The position numbers and the translations under genes are program-made. From contig CAXDRM010000016.1 in the NCBI GenBank assembly GCA_963991775.1, forward strand, positions 1 to 21,176: a stretch of DNA of 21,176 nucleotides, in the 5' to 3' direction. This document shows positions 8,237 through 15,345 of this stretch, piece after piece. Within the stretch, counting starts at the first letter, position 1. Each line of letters starts with the position of its first letter. The notes under the pieces are model-generated. The model was given only the letters and a program-made list of their open reading frames with translations, made no database searches and was not told the origin of the DNA. The DNA comes from CAXDRM01 sp963991775. Its GTDB lineage: Bacteria; Pseudomonadota; Alphaproteobacteria; Rickettsiales; JABIRX01.

Positions 8237-8328
8237 AACAGATTATTGGGTTTTAACTCTGATTCGCTTGCGCTTTCTGCGAAATGCTCTTGATACGCGA
8301 ATGCATAGTCAAAACCCAATAATCTGTT
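8237..8328 (+). repeat. Palindromic repeat element, copy 1
   Basis: Outer arms of 18 bp pair perfectly (8237-8254 with 8311-8328) and extend 4 bp further with one mismatch. Inside is a core (8256-8310) that recurs in reverse orientation at 9254-9308 with 49 of 55 bases identical. An inner stem, ATTCGC (8262-8267) with GCGAAT (8297-8302), is conserved as structure in the other copy. It lies three bases after the stop of the receiver-kinase gene and before the terminator. The arms are not shared with copy 2. Confidence 0.85.
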
Positions 8329-8370
8329 GCTAATCAGGGAAATATAAAATTAGAAACTATGTTTGTATAG

Positions 8371-8409
8371 AAAAACAACAGCATAATAGATATTATGCTG
8401 TTGCGTTTT
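8371..8409. terminator. Bidirectional Rho-independent terminator
   Basis: A near-perfect palindrome of 13-nt arms (8376-8388 with 8391-8403), with A5 on the left and TTTT on the right. It sits between two convergent genes (receiver-kinase ending at 8233, hydrolase ending at 8436) and can serve both. Confidence 0.8.
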
Positions 8410-8435
8410 AAACCAAATAAAGATTAGATTTGATG

Positions 8436-9215
8436 TTAATTATTAAAAAGTGATTTTTTAATATATTGGCTGGACCAGGCAGCAAGAAGCTTTGCGACAT
8501 ATTCACCATCGCGAGGATTTTTCATCAATAAATGATCAGCCTTATCAAGTGCTACAAAACTTTTAGGATGTTTGGCTGCTTCATAAATTTTGCGCGCATG
8601 CTCAAGTGGCACGGTTTCATCAATTGGCGAATGCATAACCAATAAAGGTTTTTTTAAATTAGCAATATTTTCGCTGATTTTCTGTTCATTCGCATCATCA
8701 ATAAATTGCTTTTTAATTTTAAAAGGACGGCCTGCCAGCTTAACTTGTGCCTCACCTTCCTCATTAATCTTATCTAAAGAACAACCAAATTGTTTTAACA
8801 CATTAGTGGCATTTGAAGGTGCTCCGATAGTTGCTACAGCTTTGACTTTCTTAAGTTTACTTGCCGCTACAATTGTGGCAGCACCACCTAAACTATGACC
8901 AATCATGATATCTGGAGCTTGTAAATTCTTGCTCATATATTGATAAGCTGCGATTAAATCTTCGACATTAGAAGAAAAATTTGTATTGGCAAAATCACCT
9001 TTACTTTTACCAAGGCCAGTAAAATCAAAACGAAATAGAGCTATGCCTTCTTCATTTAGAGCTTGCGACACTCTATTAATGGCGTTTAAATCCTTACCAC
9101 AAGTAAAACAATGCGCAAATAAAGCATATGATCTAATTTTTTCTGCTGGAGTTTCCAATTTAGCTGCTAGGTCAAAGCCATGTGCACCTTTAAAAATAAT
9201 TTTTTCTGCTGGCAT
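8436..9215 (-). CDS. Alpha/beta hydrolase
   Basis: A 259-residue cytoplasmic serine hydrolase. The fold is clear: the nucleophile elbow GHSLGG (S108), the acid D199 in SPIDETVP and the base H228 in DKADHLL form the triad; the oxyanion side is FAHCFTCGKD (33-42). This is the family usually found as the N-terminal half of the hydrolase/OsmC bifunctional proteins, but here the protein ends after the hydrolase domain and no OsmC domain follows. The substrate is unknown; esterase or acyl-transfer activity is likely. It is convergent with the kinase cluster and divergent from the glutamate synthase-like gene. The 5' region holds palindromic repeat copy 2, so the repeat lies in its leader or promoter. 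No strong promoter or Shine-Dalgarno sequence is seen. Confidence 0.9.
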   Translation of the reverse strand: MPAEKIIFKGAHGFDLAAKLETPAEKIRSYALFAHCFTCGKDLNAINRVSQALNEEGIALFRFDFTGLGKSKGDFANTNFSSNVEDLIAAYQYMSKNLQAPDIMIGHSLGGAATIVAASKLKKVKAVATIGAPSNATNVLKQFGCSLDKINEEGEAQVKLAGRPFKIKKQFIDDANEQKISENIANLKKPLLVMHSPIDETVPLEHARKIYEAAKHPKSFVALDKADHLLMKNPRDGEYVAKLLAAWSSQYIKKSLFNN

Positions 9216-9237
9216 ATTTGTAATTTATTAAGGTTGT

Positions 9238-9325
9238 GCAAAAGTAAGATTTGGGCTGTGCATACGCGTATCAGGAGCATTTCGTAGAAAGCGCAAGCGT
9301 ATCAGAGTCTAAATCTTACTCTTGC
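9238..9325 (-). repeat. Palindromic repeat element, copy 2 (inverted relative to copy 1)
   Basis: Arms 9238-9252 and 9311-9325 pair with one mismatch, and pairing continues inward as GGGCT with AGTCT using wobbles. The core 9254-9308 read on the minus strand matches 8256-8310 at 49 of 55 bases. The inner stem is ATACGC/GCGTAT where copy 1 has ATTCGC/GCGAAT, a compensatory T-A to A-T swap. A further outer pair, TTGTGC (9234-9239) and GCACAA (9346-9351), encloses it. It lies between divergent genes, so it is not simply a terminator. Confidence 0.85.
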
Positions 9326-9444
9326 AGAAAGATTGCCTCAAATTCGCACAAACTCTCTTTTTTGGGAAATTAAAATTAATTAATTTTATTTAATGGTAAA
9401 AAAGCTTATTTATCAAATAGATAAAAAAAATTTTAAGGTGAAAA
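9326..9444 (+). promoter_or_regulatory. AT-rich leader of the glutamate synthase-like gene
   Basis: The strongest signal is a Shine-Dalgarno sequence AAGGTG (9435-9440) four bases before the ATG at 9445. The stretch also holds the AT-rich palindrome AAAATTAATTAATTTT around 9371-9386, which could be an operator or chance. I cannot assign a -35/-10 pair with confidence. Confidence 0.4.
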
Positions 9445-10917
9445 ATGTCTCTAATCTCAATTCTGCAATTTCTTGCATATGCTTTTATATTTTTTGTTGG
9501 TGCAATTTTTTTGGCAATTATCGTCACTTATATTGTTGATAAAACTCAGACCAAACAAACTATCAGGCGTAACTATCCAGTTATTGGTCATTTTCGTTAT
9601 TTCTTTGAACATGTTGGTACTTTCTTAAGACAATATTTCTTTGCTATGGATCGTGAAGAGCTACCTTTTAACCGCGCCGAACGTTCTTGGGTTTATCGTG
9701 CTGCCAAAAATATTGATAGTACAGTAGCTTTTGGCTCAACTAGAAATATTTATCAAACTGGTACAGTATTTTTTGCTAATTCAATGTATCCAAGTCTCGC
9801 TAATGATAATGAAGATATTAGTGTTACTTTTGGACCGCAAACTAAAAACCCTTTTAGCACAAATTCGTTTTTTAACATCTCAGCAATGAGTTATGGGGCG
9901 CTTTCTACTCCTGCTGTGCGCGCTTTATCCCATGGCGCCAAAAAAGCTGGTATTTGGCTAAATACCGGTGAAGGTGGCGTTTCGCCATTTCATCTTGAAT
10001 CAGGTTGTGCTGTAATTTTCCAAATTGGTACTGCCAAATTTGGGGTAAGAGATAAAGCAGGAAATCTTTGCCCTGAAAGATTAAAAGAGGTTGCTAGTAA
10101 AGAGCAAATTAAAATGTTTGAAATCAAACTTAGTCAAGGTGCAAAGGCAGGTAAAGGTGGTATCTTGCCTGGTGCTAAGGTTAATGAAGAAATTGCTGGC
10201 ATTAGAGGTATTGAAATTGGCCAAGATGCTATTAGCCCTAATCGTCACCCAGAAATTGAATCTGGAGCTGATTTACTTAAGATGATTAACCAAGTTAGAG
10301 ATATTTCTGAAAAACCTGTTGGTATAAAATTTTGTGCTGGTGATTTTGGCGAATTTGAAGAGCTATGCCAATTAATCAAAAATACAGGCGCTGAGCAGGC
10401 ACCTGATTTTATAACTATAGATGGCAGCAGCGGAGGCACTGGTGCAGCACCACAAAGCCTAATTGATAATGTGGGTTTGCCACTACGTGAAAGTCTACCT
10501 AGAGTAATTGACCTATTAGAACAATATGGTTTAAGAGAACGCATAAAAGTGATCTCAAGTGCTAAATTAATTACTCCTGCTGAAGTAGCTTGGGCAATGG
10601 CTATTGGTGCTGATGCTGTAAATAATGCAAGAGGTTTTATGTTTTCACTTGGCTGTATTCAGGCATTGCAATGTAATAAAAATACCTGCCCAACCGGTAT
10701 TACTACTCATAATAAAAAATTACAAAAAGGTTTAGATCCCACTAATAAAGCAGAAAGAGTTGCACATTATGCAAAAAATATGATGAAAGAAGTAAATATT
10801 ATTGCTAATTCTTGTGGCGTAACACATGCACGTAAATTAGAAAGAAAACATTTACGTATTGTTAATGATCATGGTCATTCACAAGGCTTTACTGAATTTT
10901 ATAAAGATGCAGTTTAG
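9445..10917 (+). CDS. Membrane-anchored FMN-binding glutamate synthase-like protein
   Basis: A 490-residue protein of the glutamate synthase central/FMN-domain family (COG0069 type). Residues about 5-29 form a membrane anchor, and the rest is a TIM-barrel FMN domain: GAKAGKGGILPGAKV, the ITIDGSSGGTGAAP flavin/phosphate loop, and ISSAKLITPAEVAWAMAIGAD. Cys404, Cys410 and Cys415 (CIQALQCNKNTC) match the 3Fe-4S ligands of GltB, followed by PTGITTH. It lacks the N-terminal glutaminase domain and the C-terminal GXGXG helix of full GltB, so it is the stand-alone short form. No gltD-like partner is nearby. Reaction and electron donor of these short forms are not settled. The start is well supported by AAGGTG at 9435-9440. 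It is convergent with znuA, 15 bp away. Confidence 0.92.
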   Translation: MSLISILQFLAYAFIFFVGAIFLAIIVTYIVDKTQTKQTIRRNYPVIGHFRYFFEHVGTFLRQYFFAMDREELPFNRAERSWVYRAAKNIDSTVAFGSTRNIYQTGTVFFANSMYPSLANDNEDISVTFGPQTKNPFSTNSFFNISAMSYGALSTPAVRALSHGAKKAGIWLNTGEGGVSPFHLESGCAVIFQIGTAKFGVRDKAGNLCPERLKEVASKEQIKMFEIKLSQGAKAGKGGILPGAKVNEEIAGIRGIEIGQDAISPNRHPEIESGADLLKMINQVRDISEKPVGIKFCAGDFGEFEELCQLIKNTGAEQAPDFITIDGSSGGTGAAPQSLIDNVGLPLRESLPRVIDLLEQYGLRERIKVISSAKLITPAEVAWAMAIGADAVNNARGFMFSLGCIQALQCNKNTCPTGITTHNKKLQKGLDPTNKAERVAHYAKNMMKEVNIIANSCGVTHARKLERKHLRIVNDHGHSQGFTEFYKDAV

Positions 10918-10932
10918 TTATATGGCTTAAGT

Positions 10933-11814
10933 TTATTCATCTAATTTAGCGATGATGTCACTAAAGAGATTAAACAGATCGCTTGTTGGTGAATAAGGTA
11001 GATAGATTATTTTAGCTTGTGTGTTTTCTGCCAACCATTTTGCATAGGTTTTATTATCAAAAGGTGATACCAAAGCCAAAATAGGTTCTTGTTGCTGATC
11101 AAGTAGTTTTTTTGTTTCTAGTAAATATTTTAGAGAAGGATTTACACCTGGTAGTTTTTCTATAGTAGTAATTTCTTCTAGCTCCAGCCAATCCAGAAGA
11201 TAATCATAATTTTTATGAATAGTAACAATCTTGCTATTTTTTAAACTAGCAGCTTGTTTTGCCCATTTAGTGATTGCTGCACTTAATTTATTTGCAAAAT
11301 CTTGCTCATTTTTTGCATAAAACTTCGCATTATCTGGGTCAATTTTACTAAGTATATTGCTAAAATTTTTAGAAATAATCAGCAAATTATGCGGATTTAG
11401 ATAAAAATGAGGATTACCATCAGGGTGATTATGCCCATGCTCATCTGTTGCGTGATGCTCAGCTAGTTCGATTAACTCTATGTAATTAGCTGCAATAAAA
11501 TGGCCAGCAGCGCCTGGCATAATTTTACTATTATTAGCGCTTTCTAAGATTTTGGGTAGCCAATTGCCTTCCAAGCTTGCGCCGTTGCAAATTAATAGAT
11601 CCGCTTTTTTAGCTTTATTAATCAAGCTAGGTTTTACAGTAAGATCATGTGCATCGTGTAATGGTTTTACAGCAAGGGTAATATTTGCTTTATCTTGTGT
11701 AATTTCACGTGCTAGGCTTGCCCATTCAGCAGTACAGGCAAAAATTTGTAATTTTGCTTGAGCTGTATGTGCCTGTAATATAATAAAAAAAATCCAAAAT
11801 AAACTGCGTAACAT
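10933..11814 (-). CDS. znuA: Zinc ABC transporter substrate-binding protein
   Basis: A 293-residue periplasmic protein of the ZnuA/cluster A-I family. Residues 1-20 are a signal peptide (hydrophobic core, cleavage after AQA). Likely metal ligands are H56 (in HDAHDL), H136 (in NPHFYLNP), H200 (in IHKNYDYLL) and an acidic residue near D253. A His-rich loop (H120, H121, H126, H128, H130; EHHATDEHGHNHPDG) is characteristic of zinc rather than manganese members. It should deliver Zn2+ to the ZnuBC transporter encoded at 12468-13975. It is not in that operon, being separated from it by an unrelated convergent gene. No Shine-Dalgarno sequence is obvious before the ATG; a TATAAT-like -10 lies on the minus strand about 50 bp upstream. 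Confidence 0.93.
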   Translation of the reverse strand: MLRSLFWIFFIILQAHTAQAKLQIFACTAEWASLAREITQDKANITLAVKPLHDAHDLTVKPSLINKAKKADLLICNGASLEGNWLPKILESANNSKIMPGAAGHFIAANYIELIELAEHHATDEHGHNHPDGNPHFYLNPHNLLIISKNFSNILSKIDPDNAKFYAKNEQDFANKLSAAITKWAKQAASLKNSKIVTIHKNYDYLLDWLELEEITTIEKLPGVNPSLKYLLETKKLLDQQQEPILALVSPFDNKTYAKWLAENTQAKIIYLPYSPTSDLFNLFSDIIAKLDE

Positions 11815-11895
11815 GGCTATTTTTTGTTAAATCCTAGAAAACCAACACATTATAATTGGCTTTTATAAAAAAACCTAAAAATTTTAGCTAATTTA

Positions 11896-11904
11896 TGGTA
11901 TAAT
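11896..11904 (+). promoter_or_regulatory. Extended -10 promoter for the membrane protein gene
   Basis: TGGTATAAT matches the extended -10 (TGnTATAAT) exactly. Transcription would start near 11911, just before a GTTATAAC palindrome (11910-11917). This places the GTG at 11907 upstream of the RNA start and favours the ATG at 11928. No good -35 is seen, which is common with extended -10 promoters. Confidence 0.6.
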
Positions 11905-11927
11905 ATGTGGTTATAACTTTGTGCAAT

Positions 11928-12482
11928 ATGAAAGAAAAAGAACAAAAGCCTAACATTGAACAAATTACTCAAAAAGCCATAAAGCTTGCTAAAGCACGTC
12001 GTTTTGAAGGTTCTAACCCGTTTGTTATAGCTTTTTCTTATTTAGTTGGTGGTGGAGGGCAATATGATAAAGGTATTAAAAATGGTATTTTAGAGACTGA
12101 AGGAAAAAACCCAGATAACAGTCAAAATGGTCGTTTTTTGAATTATTCAGTACAATTTGCAGCTTTATTAGCTTTATTAGCAGCAGCATTTTTAGCGGTA
12201 AATTTAATTAGCGTAGTTACTTTAGTGGTGGGTAGTGCTGCTGGAACTGGTTTGGTAAGTGCAGCAATTTTTGGCTTTCGTTCACATATGTTACAAAAAG
12301 GTAAAAATCTGGTTCAAGAAGAATATGAACAGCTTTATCAGGAAGAATTAATAGATTTAAAAGTTAAAAAAGAGATTCTTGAGGCCAAATCTGCAGGCAA
12401 ATCGGATAAGAAAGACTTATCTAGTGATGTAGCTAATTTGTTAGAAAAAAGTAAAGATCAGCCTGCTTTAGAAATTGGTTAA
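11928..12482 (+). CDS. Unknown protein with two predicted membrane helices
   Basis: A 184-residue protein that I do not recognise. It has a charged N-terminal cytoplasmic part with a Gly-rich patch (LVGGGGQYDKG), a central hydrophobic stretch of about 48 residues that can form two helices in a hairpin (FAALLALLAAAFLAV, then VVTLVVGSAAGTGLV), and a highly charged, Lys/Glu-rich C-terminal tail that may be a coiled coil. There is no signal peptide or enzymatic motif. The start at 11928 is chosen over GTG 11907 because of the promoter position; there is no Shine-Dalgarno sequence, so the message may be nearly leaderless. Its last 15 bp overlap the end of znuB on the other strand. It sits inside the zinc uptake region but nothing in it suggests metal binding. 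Confidence 0.75.
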   Translation: MKEKEQKPNIEQITQKAIKLAKARRFEGSNPFVIAFSYLVGGGGQYDKGIKNGILETEGKNPDNSQNGRFLNYSVQFAALLALLAAAFLAVNLISVVTLVVGSAAGTGLVSAAIFGFRSHMLQKGKNLVQEEYEQLYQEELIDLKVKKEILEAKSAGKSDKKDLSSDVANLLEKSKDQPALEIG

Positions 12483-13265
12483 TTTTTTTCCATATAATGT
12501 CACAATAAAAATAGTTGTTAAAGTGACCACAATAGCACCACCAGTAGGTACATCAAAATAATAAGATATGGCTAGGCCACCAGCTATTCCTAAAAATGAA
12601 AAGAGTGAACCCCAAAAAGCCATATTCTGGGCAGAATTACAGATTTGCCTACTAGTTGCTGCGCTTATTAACAGCAAAGCATTAATAAGTAAAATACCTA
12701 CTATTTTTATATTAAGTGCAATAAATAAGGCAAAAATAGCGATAAAATAAAATTGAACTTTATTAGCTTCAGTACCTAATTCTGCAACGGCTAGATTTTT
12801 ATTGAGCGAGATCAAAATTAATTTATCCCAAAATTTTCTTAGAAAAATAAAGATTACCAAATTTAAGATAAGCATTAATACTAGATCATATTTTGTAACA
12901 GTCAGAATATTGCCAAAGAGAAAAGTTTCTAGATCAAAAGCTAGATCATTTTTTACTGATATCATTACTAAACCTAAAGCTAGGCTAGAGTGAGCGAGTA
13001 TACCTAAAATTGTATCACTGGGAATATTGCCTATTTTTTCAAGATGGTTAAGCAATAATGAGAAAAGCAACAGCACAAATAAAATGCTTAGATCAAGATT
13101 AATGCTTAATATTAAGCTTAATGCAATGCCTACAATGGCGCTATGTGCCAGTGAATCGCCAAAATAAGCTTTTCTTTGCCACATTACTAAAGCACCGAGT
13201 GGGCCTGCCACTAAACTGAGTAAAAATCCGGCTATTAATACGTTAAAAAGAAAATGATCGAACAT
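12468..13265 (-). CDS. znuB: Zinc ABC transporter membrane subunit
   Basis: A 265-residue integral membrane permease of the ABC-3 family (ZnuB/TroC type) with about eight hydrophobic segments. The opening FLLSLVAGPLGALVMWQRKAYFGDSLAHSAIVG is the family signature and includes the coupling region. It pairs with ZnuC, whose gene ends 8 bp upstream, to import Zn2+ across the inner membrane. It is the last gene of the leftward run with zur and znuC, and its 3' end overlaps the convergent membrane protein gene by 15 bp. Confidence 0.94.
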   Translation of the reverse strand: MFDHFLFNVLIAGFLLSLVAGPLGALVMWQRKAYFGDSLAHSAIVGIALSLILSINLDLSILFVLLLFSLLLNHLEKIGNIPSDTILGILAHSSLALGLVMISVKNDLAFDLETFLFGNILTVTKYDLVLMLILNLVIFIFLRKFWDKLILISLNKNLAVAELGTEANKVQFYFIAIFALFIALNIKIVGILLINALLLISAATSRQICNSAQNMAFWGSLFSFLGIAGGLAISYYFDVPTGGAIVVTLTTIFIVTLYGKKLTNF

Positions 13266-13273
13266 AGTAATCT

Positions 13274-13975
13274 TTAATGTGTATGATCATGTTGATGTTT
13301 ATAAAAGCTAAAATTATTAGCGTAATTTTTACCAAAAATCTCAATGAATTTTGGATCTTCACTTAAAGCTTCTGCTGTACCAGAACAACAAATATGACGA
13401 TTTAGACAATATACTTTACTAGTTTTAGAAAGCACCATATGCAGATTATGTGATACCAGAATTACTGCAAATTTATATTGATTATGCAATTTATGTAGAA
13501 GATTAAAAAATTCTAATTGAGAGTTTATATCCAAATTTTGATCAGGTTCGTCTAACAAGACTAAATTAGGTTGACCATGTAAACTACGGCACAGTAAAAC
13601 TCTTTGTAATTCTCCGCCGGAAAGATGATGCAGATTTTTTTTCAAGAGCTTTTCAAGTTTTAATTCTACAATAAGATTTTGCTGCACAGATTTTTGATTT
13701 AGCTTTAAAAAATCAAGAGTAGTAAGAGGTAAAAAACTTGTAACTGCTAGCTTTTGTGGCACATAGCCAATTTTAGTTTTTTTGGTTATTTTAACACTAC
13801 CTTTGCTTGCTTTGTTGATGCCTAAAATTAATTTTAATAAGGTTGATTTTCCTGCTCCATTAGGACCAATCACGGCAATTAATTCACCTGCTGCAAGTTT
13901 AAGTGAAATATCTTGAAGAATATGTTGTTGCTGTTCTTGATAGTAAAGATTTTTGATCTCTAACAGAACAGTCAT
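13274..13975 (-). CDS. znuC: Zinc ABC transporter ATP-binding subunit
   Basis: A 233-residue ABC ATPase. Walker A is GPNGAGKST (37-45), the Q-loop YVPQ, the signature LSGGELQRV, Walker B LVLLDEPDQNLD and the switch His in LVSHNLH. All are intact. The C-terminus ends in a short His-rich tail (HKHQHDHTH-like pattern with H at four of the last eight positions), which fits a zinc transporter and may bind the metal for feedback. Located 21 bp after zur and 8 bp before znuB in the same direction, so the three form one operon. Confidence 0.95.
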   Translation of the reverse strand: MTVLLEIKNLYYQEQQQHILQDISLKLAAGELIAVIGPNGAGKSTLLKLILGINKASKGSVKITKKTKIGYVPQKLAVTSFLPLTTLDFLKLNQKSVQQNLIVELKLEKLLKKNLHHLSGGELQRVLLCRSLHGQPNLVLLDEPDQNLDINSQLEFFNLLHKLHNQYKFAVILVSHNLHMVLSKTSKVYCLNRHICCSGTAEALSEDPKFIEIFGKNYANNFSFYKHQHDHTH

Positions 13976-13996
13976 ATTTTTAAGATGCTTAGTTTA

Positions 13997-14422
13997 TTAG
14001 TGGCAATTTTTACAAATGCCTAATACTTCTACAGCAACTTTTTGTGGCAAGAAATTTTTTTCTTTCGAAAGATTCAAGATATCGCAAGTAATGCGGTTAT
14101 CACAATATACATATGTTTTGTGACAATCTTTACAAATAAATATTTGATATGAAGCATGTTCTGCATAATGCTCACAAAAAATATAGCTATTAGTAGTATT
14201 AATTTTATGAACAAAATCATGTTTTTCTAAAAACTCTAATGCACGGTAAACAGTTGGAGGTGCGGCGCCTTTTTTATCAATTTTTAATTCGTCAAGAATA
14301 TCGTAAGCCTTGATCGGAGTATTAGCGATAATAATTTCTAAAACTTTTTGACGATCTTTAGTAAGACGTAATTTGTTTTTTTCGCAGTAACTTTTTACTT
14401 CTTCTATAACCTGTTGCACCAT
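13997..14422 (-). CDS. zur: Fur-family zinc uptake regulator
   Basis: A 141-residue Fur-family repressor. The N-terminal winged helix contains KLRLTKDRQKVLEII and the recognition helix PTVYRALEFLEK (56-67). The C-terminal dimerisation part has both structural zinc pairs, C97/C100 (CKDC) and C137/C140 (CKNC), and candidate sensing ligands C83, H85 and H89. Assignment to Zur rather than Fur rests on the operon with znuC and znuB. It probably represses its own operon and znuA when zinc is plentiful. The upstream prepilin gene stops 13 bp before its ATG, so it either reads through from there or uses a promoter within that gene. I could not find a convincing Zur box. Confidence 0.93.
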   Translation of the reverse strand: MVQQVIEEVKSYCEKNKLRLTKDRQKVLEIIIANTPIKAYDILDELKIDKKGAAPPTVYRALEFLEKHDFVHKINTTNSYIFCEHYAEHASYQIFICKDCHKTYVYCDNRITCDILNLSKEKNFLPQKVAVEVLGICKNCH

Positions 14423-14435
14423 TTTCTGCCTATTT

Positions 14436-15188
14436 TTATTGCCATGTGAAATTATTATAATCTAACGAAAAAAGCAAATTGCAAGTAGAACTTGAAGTCA
14501 AATTGTAATTAGCAGTGTTTTTTGTGCTCCAAACATTATCTATATCTGTAGAACAGGCATTATAAATAGAGTAGCCTGCGACTGAGCCATGATAAGGTAA
14601 ACCATCATCCATTTTAAGATCAATTTTATATGCTATATTGCTATCTATGGTTTGCTTAAAATTATCATCAGTGGGATCAGGTGAATGTTTTTGTGTTACC
14701 AAATAATTTTGTTCTTTGCTAAATTGATTGTGAATATTCACACTACTAAAATGTAAGGAGCAATCAGGATGTATTAAACATTCAGGATAGTTAACATTTT
14801 TGTTGCCTCCGCTGCTACCTATAAATTCTCCTTTAATAAAACCCACTAATTTTAATTGCTGCCAGGCAGCATTTGACTCTGCACCACCAATAGCTGGTAC
14901 TGCGCTTGCACCGCTAGCATAATCGATGAAGCCATCACCATTACCGGCATTAGTAGCACCATTAATTAAATTATTAGCACCGCTTAAATCACCAGCTACG
15001 TCATTATATTGTTCTTGAAATAATTGATAGGCTTTTTGATATTTGCTCACCTGATCAATAAAACCAATAATTCTACTATTTTCTAATACTGATTGTGAAA
15101 GGCTTACCCCTACAATAAGCAAAGCAATAATGCTGACCACAATTGCTAATTCTACTAGAGTAAAGCCAGTTTTACTACGGTGTTTCAT
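14436..15188 (-). CDS. Prepilin-like protein with type IV N-terminal cleavage motif
   Basis: A 250-residue protein with a type IV prepilin leader: a basic MKHRSKTG leader cut between G8 and F9, then FTLVELAIVVSIIALLIVGV with the conserved Glu at mature position 5. The remainder is a Gly/Asn/Ser-rich globular part with four or more Cys residues, likely surface-exposed. The body is longer than a typical minor pseudopilin. It is not accompanied by pilus assembly or secretion genes in the window, so it depends on machinery encoded elsewhere. It begins one base after the stop of a small upstream membrane ORF and ends 13 bp before zur. Function could be in a pilus, DNA uptake or type II secretion; the sequence does not decide. 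Confidence 0.85.
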   Translation of the reverse strand: MKHRSKTGFTLVELAIVVSIIALLIVGVSLSQSVLENSRIIGFIDQVSKYQKAYQLFQEQYNDVAGDLSGANNLINGATNAGNGDGFIDYASGASAVPAIGGAESNAAWQQLKLVGFIKGEFIGSSGGNKNVNYPECLIHPDCSLHFSSVNIHNQFSKEQNYLVTQKHSPDPTDDNFKQTIDSNIAYKIDLKMDDGLPYHGSVAGYSIYNACSTDIDNVWSTKNTANYNLTSSSTCNLLFSLDYNNFTWQ

Positions 15189-15189
15189 T

Positions 15190-15303
15190 TTAGCTTAGCT
15201 TCACAAAAGTTAGAGTAATCAGCAATATCATCAACAGGATCAAGATTCCTAAAATAGTATAGTTCTTAGTTTTTTTGGTTTGATGTAGTTTGCTATGCGG
15301 CAT
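15190..15303 (-). CDS. Small single-span membrane protein (37 residues)
   Basis: A 37-codon ORF: a basic N-terminal part (MPHSKLHQTKKTKNY), then about 18 hydrophobic residues (ILGILILLMILLITLTFV) and a KLS end. The composition and positive-inside layout are those of a real single-span inner membrane protein, and its stop is one base from the prepilin start, implying translational coupling. The N-terminal style KLHxxKKxKN followed by a helix reminds me of small alphaproteobacterial proteins encoded near cytochrome oxidase assembly genes, but that is memory, not evidence here. It has only a weak Shine-Dalgarno (AAGA). Confidence 0.6.
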   Translation of the reverse strand: MPHSKLHQTKKTKNYTILGILILLMILLITLTFVKLS

Positions 15304-15345
15304 TTTCTTAAAATTTTCTTACTAATTTAGCTAGGGAATAATATA

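Noticed and set aside
8017..8319. 100-codon minus-strand ORF over the end of the receiver-kinase gene
   Set aside because: It is antisense to a conserved ATPase domain and starts inside repeat copy 1.
10245..10544. 99-codon minus-strand ORF inside the glutamate synthase-like gene
   Set aside because: Shadow of a conserved FMN-binding region on the other strand.
11897..11917. Possible Zur box around GGTATAATATGTGGTTATAAC's outer halves
   Set aside because: The half-sites resemble GTTATA/TATAAC, but the spacer is longer than in known Zur boxes and one half is the -10 element itself; no second match was found before zur.
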